Shown here one piece after another: positions 8,949 to 21,600 of a stretch of DNA of 64,000 bases. Position 1 is the first letter of the stretch. Every line of letters starts with the position of its first letter. The DNA is from Purshia tridentata (Eukaryota; Streptophyta; Magnoliopsida; Rosales; Rosaceae): NCBI GenBank assembly GCA_003254885.1, contig QANT01004704.1:62001-126000 (forward strand). Direction: 5' to 3'. The translations under genes and the position numbers were made by a program. The notes under the pieces are model-generated. The model searched no databases, had not been told where the DNA came from, and was given only the letters and a program-made list of their open reading frames with translations.

Positions 8949-11900
8949 ATGGGGAACTCGTCCAGGGACGACTCAGCCACCGACGCCGACACCTCCAGCG
9001 GCGACACTCCGCCCTCCAATTCCAGCCTCTACTCCGAGGGCGAGAAGATCCTCGCCTTCCACGGCCCTCGCATCTACGAAGCCAAGGCAACAATCGAACC
9101 TAAATTTTCTATTTCTTCTTCCCCAATCTTCATTTCTAGCTGCCCTAGTTTCCGAATTCTCTTTTTTCTTTCTTTTGATTTAGTTCTTCAATTTTGTTAC
9201 ACTGACGTTTCAATGGTTTAGAATTTGCGTTTAGGGTTTTAGATTTGTAATCTTTAGTCTCTGTTTGTTACTAGCTTGGTCTTTCTTTTTAACAAAAAAT
9301 AAAAACGGAAGAAACAAAAAAGCGAGCTATTTAGTTTCACGGCAGCTGTTGATTGCTATCTTTAGTCTCTTTTTGCCATTGGTTACTTGTTCTTCTTGCT
9401 ACTAAATTCTACTCTGGTTCTTGACTTCTTTACTCTCTTTGTGCTGCCATAGTTATAATCTAAACTGCTTTAAGTTTCCATATCTTAGGTTCAAAAGGCA
9501 GAGCTGAGGAAAAATGAATGGAGATACTTTGTTCACTACCTTGTAAGTTGAATAATTCTTCTCCTCTTGCACATTCTTGTATACCAATGCATATTATGGT
9601 GACAAAATTTATGTAAGAGAAGTGGTTTTGGATTGTGCTTTTAACTTTTCCACGATTTGTGTTTTTTGCAGGGTTGGAATAAAAAGTGAGTATGTATTCT
9701 GTAACTTCTATTCGACTTTTATCCACCTTATTATGTTTTCCAAGTTAAGAATTCTAAGTTAATTAGGTAAAGAATTCAGAATTCAAAGCTCTCTCTCTCT
9801 CACACGCACATGCACAGATGAATCTTAGGATAAGGTTTCCAATGGTACCCGTGAAATCTGCAATTTGGATAGTAGCTGCAGCTATGTGAATTTGGGGTAG
9901 TTTGGATCTAGTTATTTCAAGAAGACATCTATATAAAACATTCCTTCATAAGTCTTCCCATATCTCCCATTTTATGAAGGTAACATACATGGTACATAAA
10001 AAATAAAACGTTCTGACTTGCAAAGCTAAGTGGGTTACAGTTAATGATCATGAAAATAACAATAGAAATGGAGGTTCCATCTGGTTCAGTTGGTAAACTC
10101 TTTTTGTAGTTGTACATTAAGTCAGGACTCCTTTACCAAGATGAGGCTGTTTATGGATAAAAGAAAGCTGTGTAGGAAAGAAAGAAAATAACAATAAAAG
10201 TAGGAATTTTGTTCTCTTGTTTTTCACGTGATATTTTATATGAAACAGATTTTTTGGCGCCTTTTGAAAATTGCTTTTTATCACAATTTATAACTTGGCT
10301 TCTCTTATAATAAAGATTTAATATCCTCTTCTAATTTACAAATTAATATCTTAAAAGAATTCATATATTGTATGTGTTGTCTACAAAGAGTGCCTTAGAG
10401 TTGTATAATATATAGTTGAATGTTTTCTTTCGTTAATAATTATGCCCTTTTCAAAAAGGGATACAGAAATCATTACTATGGGTTGGACATCTTGCCAACA
10501 GTTGGGACGAATGGGTAGGTGTGGATCGCCTGTTGAAACATACTGAAGAGAATATAATGAAGCAGCAAGCTCTTGACAAGAAACAGGGAGTAGACAAGAA
10601 TGCGAAGTCAGGACGTTCGGCTCAAACAAAGCCAAAAAGTTCTGCTGGTTAGCTTTACTTCTTTTTACTTTAGTGTTAGTGCCTCAGTGGATCGAATAGC
10701 AGTTTTTCCATTGCCTTTCATCTTTTGTACATGCTTGTTTGTTGTATTTGTGCAATAGAGCCAGGTAATTTTCATTTTTGGCATGATGAGTTTCACTAGG
10801 TGCTACTGGGAAATTCAAATTTAGTTTTCTCTCCCTCTATACTGCAAGCATTATGTCATTGATAGTGAATAAGTTTCAGTATGTTTTTGTGGAATGTAAC
10901 TGTAATAATTCATTGTCAGGATTCTACTTACATTTTTGGCTGGAGTTTTAGTGTTGGAATCTTGATATTTATTTTCAATGCTTTTTTTTTTCTTTGCTTT
11001 TATATTGATACCATTTACTGTATGTTGCATTTTGTAGATGCAAAAGCGGAGAAAGAGGACCACAAGAACAATGGTACTCTTTTCTTTAACCTTAATTTTT
11101 TCTTAAAAAATATATGATTGTGAAAACAAAAAAACTGGATTTTCTTAATGATTTAAAAATAATATTTACTGCAGTGGCAAAGGGGAAGAAGCGAAAGAAT
11201 GACTCAGGTGCTGAGGTATGGAGGTTTTAGAAATAAAGTTTTACTTTGCATATTGTTTTCCCATTTTCTGGATATCTGCCTGATTCATTGTTCTCACTTG
11301 CTATCTTTATGTTACTCCTTAATCTAACTTTTTTTTTTTTTCGTATCTGGTAGGCTTATACAAATAAAAATCTTAAGCATTTTTTCTTTTCTTATGCTGT
11401 GTGGCCTTGAATTTTGTCAATGGAAAAAGAAAATGAAAGATAAGAAACAAAGAGATGCAGTTTTACCTGCTAAAATTTTATTTTTATATTCAATTATACT
11501 TTGTTGATGCAAAGCTGCGTGTGTGCTTCTTTCAAGAACTGGTTTTGTCGTCCTTTGGTCTTATTTTGACGTTTCTTTGACGGTGGCTAATTGTGTTTTC
11601 TGTGGTTGTTAGAGGGACACTGTTGCCTTGGAAAAGCTTGTCAAGATTCAAATTCCTTCAACGCTAAGGAAGCAACTTGTTGATGATTGGGAATTTGTTA
11701 CTCAGCAGGATAAGGTACACATGAACTGCTAGAAGCAACGGCTTTTTGTTGTGTCATTTGAAAATTATGTAGAATGATGGTTTTGTTGTTCAATGTCTTT
11801 CAAGAATGTATCTGGTTCTTCACATGCATCTCTTGATGGAAATGTAATGATACTTTTAATGCTTCGGTATAATACTGATTGTTGAAGAATTCTGTTTGTG

Positions 11901-13914
11901 CAGCTTGTTAAACTTCCGCGCTCACCAACTGTAGATGACATTTTGCAGAAGTACCTTGACTACAGATCAAAGAAGGATGGGAAGTAAGTTTATCTGTCTT
12001 ATATGATTGCATAGAAGTTGATTTTTCTTTTGTTCTACTTGCTTTTGTTCATTTTCTTACTTATGATTGTTATTGAATTGCTGTTTCTGTTATTTAGTTA
12101 AGACTGAAACATTGATATATAACTATGTCACCGAATGGATCCATAATTGTCTATAACAAATCACGGTGCATGAGTTAGTTCTATATTAGTAGGTTCCATC
12201 GAAACTTTTGGTTTCTCTACCATTGCAGCTTGTGTGTATATTGTACAATGTAGTTTTGGAAATGTACATTACTGATGATTAGCATGGACCATGCCTTTTC
12301 TTGAACACAGGGTGACTGATCCAGTAGGAGAAGTCCTGAAAGGAATTCGATGTTACTTTGACAAAGCATTGCCAGTCATGCTCTTATACAAAAAAGAACG
12401 CAAACAGTATCATGAAACTGTTGTAGATGATGTCTCTCCATCAACAATATATGGTGCTGAACATTTATTACGACTGTTTGGTATGATCACCCATGTTTCA
12501 ATTGTTAGATATGCATATAAGCTTATGATTGTTTATCTGAACTGGTTGTCATCAGAATTTTTTTGACATGCTATGTTGATGAGAACTGAGACTGGCTGCT
12601 TGGTTCTTGTGAATGAATGTTTTTGATGTCTCTTGTATTAAATTTAATCTTTGCTGGCTTGGAGAAAGCATTAGTATCCATGTCACACCTATTAGGTGCC
12701 CTGGACCTTTCCTTAGGTGGTAAAGCACAAGCTGGGGTTTGTGGAAAGATTATCCTTACATTTTTATAAAGTTTTTTATTTGAAGTTTATAATTACCCTC
12801 CAAAAAGGACTTAACTTCTTGACATTTTGTTCTGGAGAAAATCCTCTGTTCCATTTGGAAAAGTTCATAGGCTAAATCTAAGCTATTGATTTTGAAATTC
12901 TAATGTTCCCCCTTTGAATTTAAAACTCTCTAGATCATGTGATTTGTATAAGAAGTCCGCTCTGATTTTATGACCATAACTTGAGATGATTTGTAATCAT
13001 TGTTTGTTTGAAAGTAATATATGTTTTGTGATGCAAGTTGTCATTATTTTAGAATCGTTATGCAATAGTGATAACTTTCTGGTGTTTGCAGTTAAATTGC
13101 CGGAGCTATTGGCATATGTCAACATTGAGGACGAAACACTGACCCGCTTACAGCAGAAATTACTTGATTTTCTCAAGTATCCACTCAAACCTTATGCATT
13201 ATATTAACTACTTGTTTGGAGATGCGTCAGTTTTCTCAATTTTGGTTTCAGTAATATTAGATGAAACTTATGTGTCATCATTTGGCTACTAGCTGACCTC
13301 TTCCTTTGAACTGAAAACATGAGTTTAACATGTGTATTCGCAAGTAAATTCAGACATGATTGCGTATTTAAGGTGAATTTTCTGCTGAAGGATCAAAATA
13401 ATTCTTCTAAAAGCTGTTACATTGTGCCTTATGGGAAAAGTTGAGGGACGTCAATTTAAGTATTTAGGTGACATTTGCATGCCTAATTAATAGTTTGTTT
13501 TCTACAAAAGTAATCCAAAAGACATTCTCCCTTTTTTTTATCTTTGGCTGGGTTTCAAGTAGCTTTCTTTTATTCCTGCTTACACAACATAAATCGTCTT
13601 GAAGAGGATAACATTCTTCAGAAAAAGACGAGTCTGACATCATAAAACTAAAAAATTCTACTTTTGGGTTGGGGGAACTCTTGGTTTGCTATCCAAGTAA
13701 TTATGAAGTATCACAAGTGCACTTTTTCAATTATTTATTTTGGTGATATTTTTAAAAACAACATAATGTAAATATATTCTAGGTGCACTTTCTCACAAGA
13801 AGTAATAATCTGTTGTCATGCAGATTTATGCAGAAGAATCAAAGTACATTCTTTCTTTCTGCTTATGATGGCTCAAAAAGTGTTGAAGCGAAAGGTAAGG
13901 GAAAGCACGACTGA
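8949..13914 (+). CDS. MRG1/MRG2-like: MRG-family chromatin reader (MORF-related gene, MRG1/MRG2 type)
   Basis: Eleven exons: 8949-9086, 9489-9542, 9672-9685, 10502-10647, 11038-11073, 11175-11215, 11613-11714, 11904-11983, 12311-12480, 13092-13176, 13824-13914. They total 957 nt (318 aa), usual for plant MRG proteins. Residues about 30-85 form the chromo barrel with cage residues in AFHG, RIYEA, HYLGW and NWDEW. A Lys-rich linker follows (KGKKRK). The MRG domain spans about 155-305, with LPRSPTVDDIL, DPVGEVLKGIRCYFDKALP, YGAEHLLRLFVKLPELL and LLDFLKFMQKNQSTFF. The family binds H3K4me3/H3K36me3 in the nucleus, associates with NuA4-type acetyltransferase complexes and, in Arabidopsis, promotes flowering with CONSTANS. 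Intron 1 uses a GC donor (AAG|gcaaca). ATG 8949 is the first in-frame Met and matches family N-termini. Confidence 0.93.
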
Positions 13915-14748
13915 ATTGTTACAGAAACTGCTCAAACTTCTGCTCTCTTAGACATGCCATCATTGGATGGATGTTGGAGGCAGCGCAGAGCTTCATGACC
14001 ATGTTGGCATGTTTTGGATTCATCCACCTAGACAATCCAGGAACATGAAACATCCAATATGTTGTTGTAACATTAGCATTAATTCATTCTTTTTTTTTTC
14101 TCCATTTTATTTTCAAGTATATTCAATCCGGACGTGTTATGTTGTTCAATGAAGAGAGTTTCTTGCTGGAAGACTAGTGTAATCCTTGTAACCTTGGTAA
14201 GCAATGGTTATGCTTATGATGTGCATCTGTAAAAACTTTGGTCAAAGTTGTAGTTGGAATCTATTCTCTGTTGAAATCTTTTATACATTGCTTGACAATG
14301 TTGACATTCATTATGGTCTCACTTTGCAAAAACTTTGTTTTGGTGTTGAATAGAGAGATCGATTTTACGCCATTTCAGTCTTGAAACATTATTGATAGTG
14401 TGTGTGTGTGTGTGCGGGGTTTCTCAAGGATAGTGTGTGCATAAATGCCAAAAACAAATTTGGTTTTTGTGATTTTAAAATTTTGTATTTGATCTATATT
14501 TTTTATGTTGCTTGCAATTTTAGGACAATTTTAATAAAATTTAAAATTTTCATTTGGAGATAAACTATCTATTTGTTTTTAAGAAAATCTTTGTTAAGAG
14601 GATTGAAAGGCCATCTTATAAGTGTTTTAAAACAAATTTCAATTTTCACTTTTTGTATTTATTTACATACATAACTTTCAATCATTTTTAAGTAAAACTC
14701 ACGAATTAAAATTTTTATGTTAGGTGTAAAATGTCTAAAAATTACAAA
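13915..14748. other. Intergenic between convergent MRG and CAD-like genes
   Basis: MRG 3' UTR with several poly-T tracts, a (TG)n run near 14400 and AT-rich DNA. No gene seen. Confidence 0.5.
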
Positions 14749-15234
14749 CAATATAATACAAAGATCAAATGCTTGTTTCCCATATACTATTTATTCATTT
14801 AAAAGCGTTTCGTGGTATCCTTCGCTTGTCTTAATATTGTTGGCCTTAAAACCCATATATCACAACAGATTATTGATCTCCATGGTGCTCATCTTATTGC
14901 ACAGAATCAAAGCAAGTTTATTTTTGAGTGGACATGGTTATCCGTATAGAGAGAATTGGCTTGATCATTCCAGGTTGCTGGCAGCTACATCAATATAATA
15001 CAAAGATCAAATGCTTGTTTCCCATATGCTATTTATTCATTTAAAAGCGTTTCGTGGTATCCTTCGCTTGTCTTAATATTGTTGGCCTTAAAACCCACAT
15101 ATCACAACAGATTATTGATCTCCATGGTGCTCATCTTATTGCACAGAATCAAAGCATAAGTTTATTTTTGAGTGGACATGGTTATCCGTATAGAGAGAAG
15201 TGGCTTGATCATTCCAGGTTGCTGGCAGCTACAT
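14749..15234. repeat. 242-bp direct tandem duplication
   Basis: Unit A (14749-14990) and unit B (from 14991) begin with the same CAATATAATACAAAGATC and are nearly identical, with a few substitutions and a 2-bp indel. Each ends in the last roughly 25 bases of the CAD-like coding strand, so the duplication captured the 3' UTR plus the extreme 3' end of that gene. Confidence 0.9.
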
Positions 15235-16940
15235 CCAGGACAAACCTAAACCTCACATCATTCTTTTCCATTCTCTCAAATGCCTTGTTGATATAATCCA
15301 TCTTTACTATCTCTATCATAGTCTTCAAACCCTTGTCTGCCCAAAACTCTAGTATTTCCTGTGTTTCCTCCATGCTGCCGATGAAGCTCCCAGTAATGCT
15401 CCTCTTCTCTTTGTAACAGCAACACACAAAATGTAATTACGATATGAACCCCAATCTCCAACCAGAAGAATTAAAGTCCCGGAATCGATCAATACTGGGA
15501 TTGCTATCAGCCACTAGATTTAATTTGTTGGATCAATCCAATGACTTTTAAACATCCCAGTATTGATGATCCCTAGATGAGAGATGGAGATAAAGTACCT
15601 AGAATTATGTCATCTGCCTCAAACTGCAGTGGTTTAGGTACAGCTGCAACTATTATGAGCTTTCCATCAACCTTGAGCAATGAAAGGTAGGACCCCAAAG
15701 GGTGCAGTGCTGGCACAGTGTCAAGGATATAGTCAAGGCTGTTAGCAGCTCCCTCCATCTCAGCTGCATTGGAGCTCACCAGAAAAGCATCTGCACCTAA
15801 AATCTCTAAAGCCTCTTCCCTCTTCTTATCAGAAGAGCTTATCACAGTCACATGGTGACCCATTGCCTTTGCAATGATCACACCCAGATGCCCAACTCCT
15901 CCTAAACCCAATATCCCTCCCCTGACAACCTTATTAGACCCCATGAATTGCTTCAGTGGACTGTAGGCTGTCACCCCAGCACACAATAAAGGAGCTGCCT
16001 GCTCTGGTGCTAGCTTTTCGGGTATCCGAACCACAAACCTGTATTCACTCTGCTTCTTAGAGGGTAACTCAAAATGAAGCAACAGGGGTATTGTTTTTCG
16101 TTTACCAATTTTTCCGGTCTCCAAATTTCATTTATATCTAACAAGTAAGATACTGACATGCACGCTAACAAATCATTTGGTGAACAAATTTTGGCGACTT
16201 AAGCATTAATGTTCGCCCACTTGTTTTTGCTTACCTTTGATGGACAACCATGGCAGAGGAGAAGCCTCCCCTAGTGGCACTTCCATCTTTGTCAGTGCCA
16301 TTGATTGTGAAGATTTTGTTGGGGCAGTACTGCTCCATGTTTGACTAGCAATACAAGCATTCTCCACAAGACCCAACTATGCAGCCAACTCCCACCATGT
16401 CTCCGACTATAAATCTCTTTACCTCTGAACCCAATTCCACAACTTCTCCCACTACTTCATGTCTTCAAATCCAGCACAACCAAGTAAGAAAAGTGAAATT
16501 GTAGTAGCCAAAACAGGCTTAACATGAGCATCACATAAAAATAGGCCATTTAACATCAGTTTCTTTCAAGAAAATGTTGCATGCATGAAGTGCCCTGATT
16601 TGTGTGTTTTATACGTAATACCAAAATGTAAGACATATGTTATATATAGGATGCAAGAGAAGGTGCTCACCCTGGAACCAAAGGGTAATTAGTGGAGTGA
16701 ATTTCATTCCTCATCTGATGAAGGTCTGTGTGGTCTACTCCACAGTACAAAACCTTCAATGTTACATCTTCTAAACCCATTTTCCTGTTCATAGAGACAT
16801 TGGAAGTTGAAACAAAAATACATTACCTACTACTCTAAGAGAGAGAGAGAGAGAGAGAGAGACCTGAGATTGAATGAATAGGGAGAAAGAAGCCCAGAAG
16901 TGTCTCTTGCAGCCCAACCAAGTGCCCTTCTTCCCTCCAT
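15209..16940 (-). pseudogene. Cinnamyl/sinapyl alcohol dehydrogenase-like gene with a premature stop
   Basis: Zinc-type medium-chain alcohol dehydrogenase (CAD family, NADPH-dependent reduction of cinnamaldehydes or similar). Exons on the minus strand: 16940-16864 (GWAARDTSGLLSP), 16784-16671, 16462-16235, 16038-15599 and 15408-15209. They total 1059 nt with fitting phases, the usual length (about 352 codons). The GHE-type motif ([13 protein letters not shown]), the structural-zinc cysteines (CGECLYC...YC) and the Rossmann glycines GLGGVGHLG are visible. Two defects stand out. The codon after LYC in exon 3 is TAG (complement at 16345-16347) where the family usually has Lys. The usual catalytic-zinc Cys in CGVCHTD is Asp (CGVDHTD). 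All splice junctions and the rest of the frame are intact, so inactivation looks recent. It could instead be a sequencing error in an otherwise intact gene, but the Asp would still argue against normal catalysis. Confidence 0.82.
16839..16862. repeat. (GA)n microsatellite
   Basis: Dinucleotide run at the 5' splice region of intron 1 of the CAD-like gene; on the minus strand it reads (TC)n immediately after the donor. Confidence 0.85.
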
Positions 16941-18632
16941 TTCTTATTAGAGATCAATTGGTTAGCAATGGACAAAATGAACAAGGAACAATAAGAGAAA
17001 ATGTGAAGTTGGAGTATTTCTATCTCTTTGGGGGTTTTATACCCATGTCAAGCTCCTTGACATGGTCATAGCCTTAGTTTTATTTAATGAATTCAACTAG
17101 GGGAGAGGGAGGGTATGCTTTGGCCTTTGGGTAATTTGTGGAGACATGACCAAAATCAATAGTTCTGACTTCAATATTTATGTAGGACTTCTCTTTTCTC
17201 TTTGAATCTTTTGTGTGCGCAGTGCGCTCAAGTGGATAGCCCTGTAGCCTCATCAGTCATCACACACGTCATTACTAACAACCACCTCTACAATGACTCA
17301 CACCTTATGGCCCCCAAAAAACAAAGCAAAACAGTGTATCTTTGGCCTTCATTTCCTAGTTAATTTGCACCCCCTCACCCAACTCCAGCCCCTCCCACCC
17401 CCTTCCTCCCGCCCACCGAGCACCGCTCCACCGCCACCCAGCCCCGTCTAAGTCCCTCCCTCCCTACCTAAACTCCAAACCATTTTATACGGGTTAAGCT
17501 TTTTTAACCCTGTCAAAAAAAAAAAGTTTTCTAACTCTTTTCCTTGTGAAATGTCCATAATGCCTATTGTAGAGAAGTACATTTTTTTCACTGTAGTAAC
17601 AAAATTTTATTTTCTCTCTCTCTCCTTCTCTACTAACCCAGAATCACTGCGCGGCACCTCTTTCCCTTGCGCCGCACCGCCGCACCTCCCTCCCTCTCTG
17701 CTAACCCAGCAATTAATTGATTGGGAGGAATTTTTTGTGGATATGAAATTGCAGATTGGAATTTTTGGTGGATATGGATTTTCAATGAATATGGTGGTGT
17801 AACACTTTTTGTGCAAATGTGGAATTCCACCACCATGCCCATAAAAAATTCCACATATGCTATTTTTCCATATTTTTCTTCTTTATTGAATTCAAATATA
17901 GTTTTTAGAGATTGAGGGAAGACATCGACGAATAATTTGTTGCTTTTGAAAAATCGATCTTGTCCACCACCCAAACACTCAAATATTGGGTGGTTTTTTT
18001 TTTTTTTTCATATTTGGATTGGGAGAAAAGAGAAGGAGAGAGATAAAGAGAGGAGATGATGAGTCACTAGCCGGTGAAGGAGGTGGAGCCAACAAGCTGG
18101 GAGGGGAAGATTGTCGCTCTCCACAGCTGCTGCAGCAAGAAGGTAGGATTTGAGTACTACAACAAGGATATGAATTTTTTTGTGAATTATGGCGACCAGA
18201 AATTCCACACAAGGTTATTTTAATTTGAAAAAATAGAAAATAATTAGAAAAACTCTTTTTTTCTTACATGAGTTAAAAATGCTTAGGCCAAAAAGGGTCA
18301 TTTAATAAAATTACCCAATTATTTTCTCATTTCCACTCTTCTCAAATTTGAACAGAAAAGGGCCCCTAAATGTTCCTTCCAAATGAGCTCATGGTGTGGA
18401 GAACATGTCACCACTCAGACTGAGTCAGGCATGGTGTGGCCCCAACCTCAAATCACAGACCCACAGCCACTAAGCACTGAGAAACTGAGCCACTGAGCAC
18501 ACACAAGCAATAAAAGACAGACAGAGAGAATGCTTCCAGCTCCCAGCTTACAAATTCCAACTACCACCGACCTCTGAGAGCCTCCTCGTCCTCCTCCAAT
18601 CGACTATGCCGTGAATTCCTCTATCAACCCAA
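16941..18632. other. Shared upstream region of CAD-like (-) and HMA1 (+) genes
   Basis: Divergent promoters of about 1.7 kb. It holds C-rich low-complexity segments (17370-17460 and 17640-17700), a poly-A run and a poly-T run near 18000. These look like decayed repeats, but no inverted ends were established. No TATA box was assigned. Confidence 0.5.
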
Positions 18633-21600
18633 ATGGAAACCCTAAACCCTTATCCGATTCCAATCCGAGTCAGCAGCAACCACCACTATCTCCTACTCAC
18701 TCACCATCGACTCGCCCAAACCACCACACGACTCAACTCCCCCAACTCGCCCAAACCCATTTTCCTCCGCTCTTCTTTATTTCGTTTCAAACCTTTTCCT
18801 CCTCCTCCTCCGCCGCGCAATTTCCCTACTCTCCGTTCCACCGTCTGCGATCACCACCACGAGCACCACCACCACCACCACTCCGGCGATTCCTCGCCAC
18901 TAACCGGACCTCAGAAAGCGATCGTCAGATTGGCCGACGCAGTAGGATGGACCGCCCTCGCCAATTTCCTGAGGGAGCACTTGCAGTTGTGTTTCTGCTC
19001 CACCGCTCTGTTTCTCGCTGCCGCCGCTTGCCCTTACGTGATGCCCAAGCTGGCTGCGAAGCATATGCAAAACGCCTTCATTGTCATCGGTTTTCCTCTA
19101 GTAGGGGTAAGAAACTAGCAACTGATCATCATTGTGTTTAATTAGCTAAATCCTAGTTTAATTGATTGTGTTTATTCGTATTAGGTCTCTGCGGCACTTG
19201 ACGCGCTTACTGATATTAGCGGCGGGAAGGTGAACATTCATGTGTTAATGGCTTTAGCGGCATTTGCGTCAGTGTTCATGGGGAATGCTCTGGAAGGAGG
19301 GTTGCTTTTGGCCATGTTCAATCTTGCTCATATCGGTGTGCAGCATTTCAATTTTGCTACTTGTTTTTGGTGGCAAGTTGGCATGTATGTTTATGAATGC
19401 CTGTGTGTGTTGGTTTCAGCTGAGGAGTACTTCACCAGCCGCTCCATGATTGACGTGAAAGAGTTGAAGGAAAATCATCCAGAGTTTGCCCTTGTGCTGG
19501 ATATCGACAACGAACAACTTCCTCATACATCTAATTTGGCGTACAAGCAGGTCCCAGTGCACGATCTACAAGTGGGGTCATATATCTTGGTTGGAGCTGG
19601 GGAGGTATGGAAAAACTAATTTATGAACTTGTTTTTAATATGGTTAGTAGTTCGTAGTCAAGCTATGACTTGTAAATGCCTATGAGATAGGTGCCATGTG
19701 GTTACTAATCAACACTACTTTTCCTGGTTGATGTTGTCAAGTATCACTAGTACAATGATTTTCCAGGGTCTTAAAACCCTTTTTTGGTGACACATCTGCC
19801 CATTTAAGTTTGTTTTGCCTATGCCATATGTATCTCATTGGATCATTAGTCAACAGTGATATTTTTTGCTATAAACTTTCTGATTACTTTAAATGATACA
19901 TTAGAATATGGAAGCATTGTAATGGGGGCTGGTATTGTGATTAGTCTGTGCCTGTAGATTGTGAAGTTTTCCAAGGTAATGCCACCATTACCATTGAGCA
20001 CTTGACGGGAGAAGTTAAACCATTGGAGGCAAAAGTTGGAGACAGGATACCTGGTGGTGCAAGGAACTTGGATGGCAGGATGATAGTGAAGGTACGTTCC
20101 TGAATATCTTTGTCTTGGAACTTTTCAAAATTGGATGGATAATTGGAAGAAAAAAGAAATCAGTCGGTTTTTTTTCCTTATGTTTTCAATTAATTTTTCT
20201 ATGTACTGAGAGTAGCCATATTGAAAGGATTTTTCTTAGAGTTATCGTACTAGTAAGCTTATTAGAGATTGGATGCTAAGTCCAATAGTTGATGCAGGCA
20301 ACAAAAACTTGGAAAGAGTCGACCCTTAGCAGGATTGTGCAACTGACTGAACAAGCACAATTGAATAAACCAAAGCTTCAGAGGTGGCTAGATCAGTTTG
20401 GAGAGCAATACAGCAAGGTGGTTGTAGTTTTGTCAGTTGCTGTTGCTCTTCTTGGTCCAATTCTTTTCAAATGGCCATTTATCGGTACATCAGGTAATCT
20501 GCACTAAGCCCTTTCACTTTGGAGCATTCTTACCACTAAAAACAACAAAAACTGTTAATACATAATGTTTCAGCTTTACTGGATGCCCACTTGTAAGCAA
20601 AATAGGGAAAAGGTCCAATGCATTCGTTTACAGTTATTACTGCTTCTATGATTCAATTAAGTGCTTTTAAGAAATTTTTGGTACAGATTGCATCCTAAAT
20701 AATTATGGTAGGCCTACCAAAATGAATGCTTGGACAAGTTTGCAATGCCAAAGTCTAAAAGAACTACCTTAAAAGCCACTTTAAACTTATGTGCTTTCAT
20801 AATGGATTGGAAGAACTGTTTGAAATAGTATATTAAAACTTATGCTGGACTCCAGGGGAGCTCTATAAATGCTTTTTCCTTATAATTATTTATTTATTTT
20901 GAGGAAATGATTGTCATCAATGTTTGTTTATGTTTGCTTAACCCTGTAGCTTGCAGAGGATCAATTTACAGAGCGTTGGGCCTCATGGTGGCAGCATCAC
21001 CCTGTGCTTTGGCTGTAGCTCCGTTGACATATGCTACTGCAATTAGCTCCTGCGCAAGGAAGGTATACATCGCATTTTATACTATAATCAAGAACTGAAG
21101 TTCCCTATTGGTTTCCTAATTAGATACGATGGTATGGTTTGCTTATTTGCATGCATTTATGTGGCAATTTTAAACCGTGCACATTTAAATGGTGTGTTTA
21201 TATGTTCTTCAGTGTTTGATTTCACTTGTGCATTAACTCTTGGCTCCTAATGCTGTTGGGGATTGACAAACTACTCTCTCAACCACTCAGCTGTGTCATT
21301 GTATATGTAATTGCTACCAGAATGTCTGTAGTCCGTACGCATTTGTTTGCACATTTGGGATGTCTCCTAAGTATTTGTTCAATTGCTTAGTCAAAATAGC
21401 TAGTGATGTTTCCTACTGAAAAAAGTAGTAAAAAATTCTTATCTCAATGTTTTTTCTTTAGATACATCTAATGTCTATCAATACTCTTACTCTTTGGCAA
21501 AGTAAAATGGGGCACAGTAGTAGGTCTGCACCAGACATGCTAACACATTGCCTTACAGGCTCCTTCATTACTTGCACCAATGCATAGCTGTAAATGATGC

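Noticed and set aside
13092-13207. Stop codon soon after LLDFLK in the MRG gene (apparent C-terminal truncation)
   Set aside because: It is intron read-through; a donor at 13177 and an exon at 13824 restore the conserved KFMQKNQSTFF end.
16941-18632. C-rich segments near 17370-17700 as a gene
   Set aside because: Codon use and reading frames are low-complexity, with no motif on either strand.
18611-19141. Overlapping 176-codon frame at the start of HMA1
   Set aside because: Shadow of HMA1 exon 1 in another frame; the HMA1 frame has the transit peptide, His-rich stretch and continuous splice phases.
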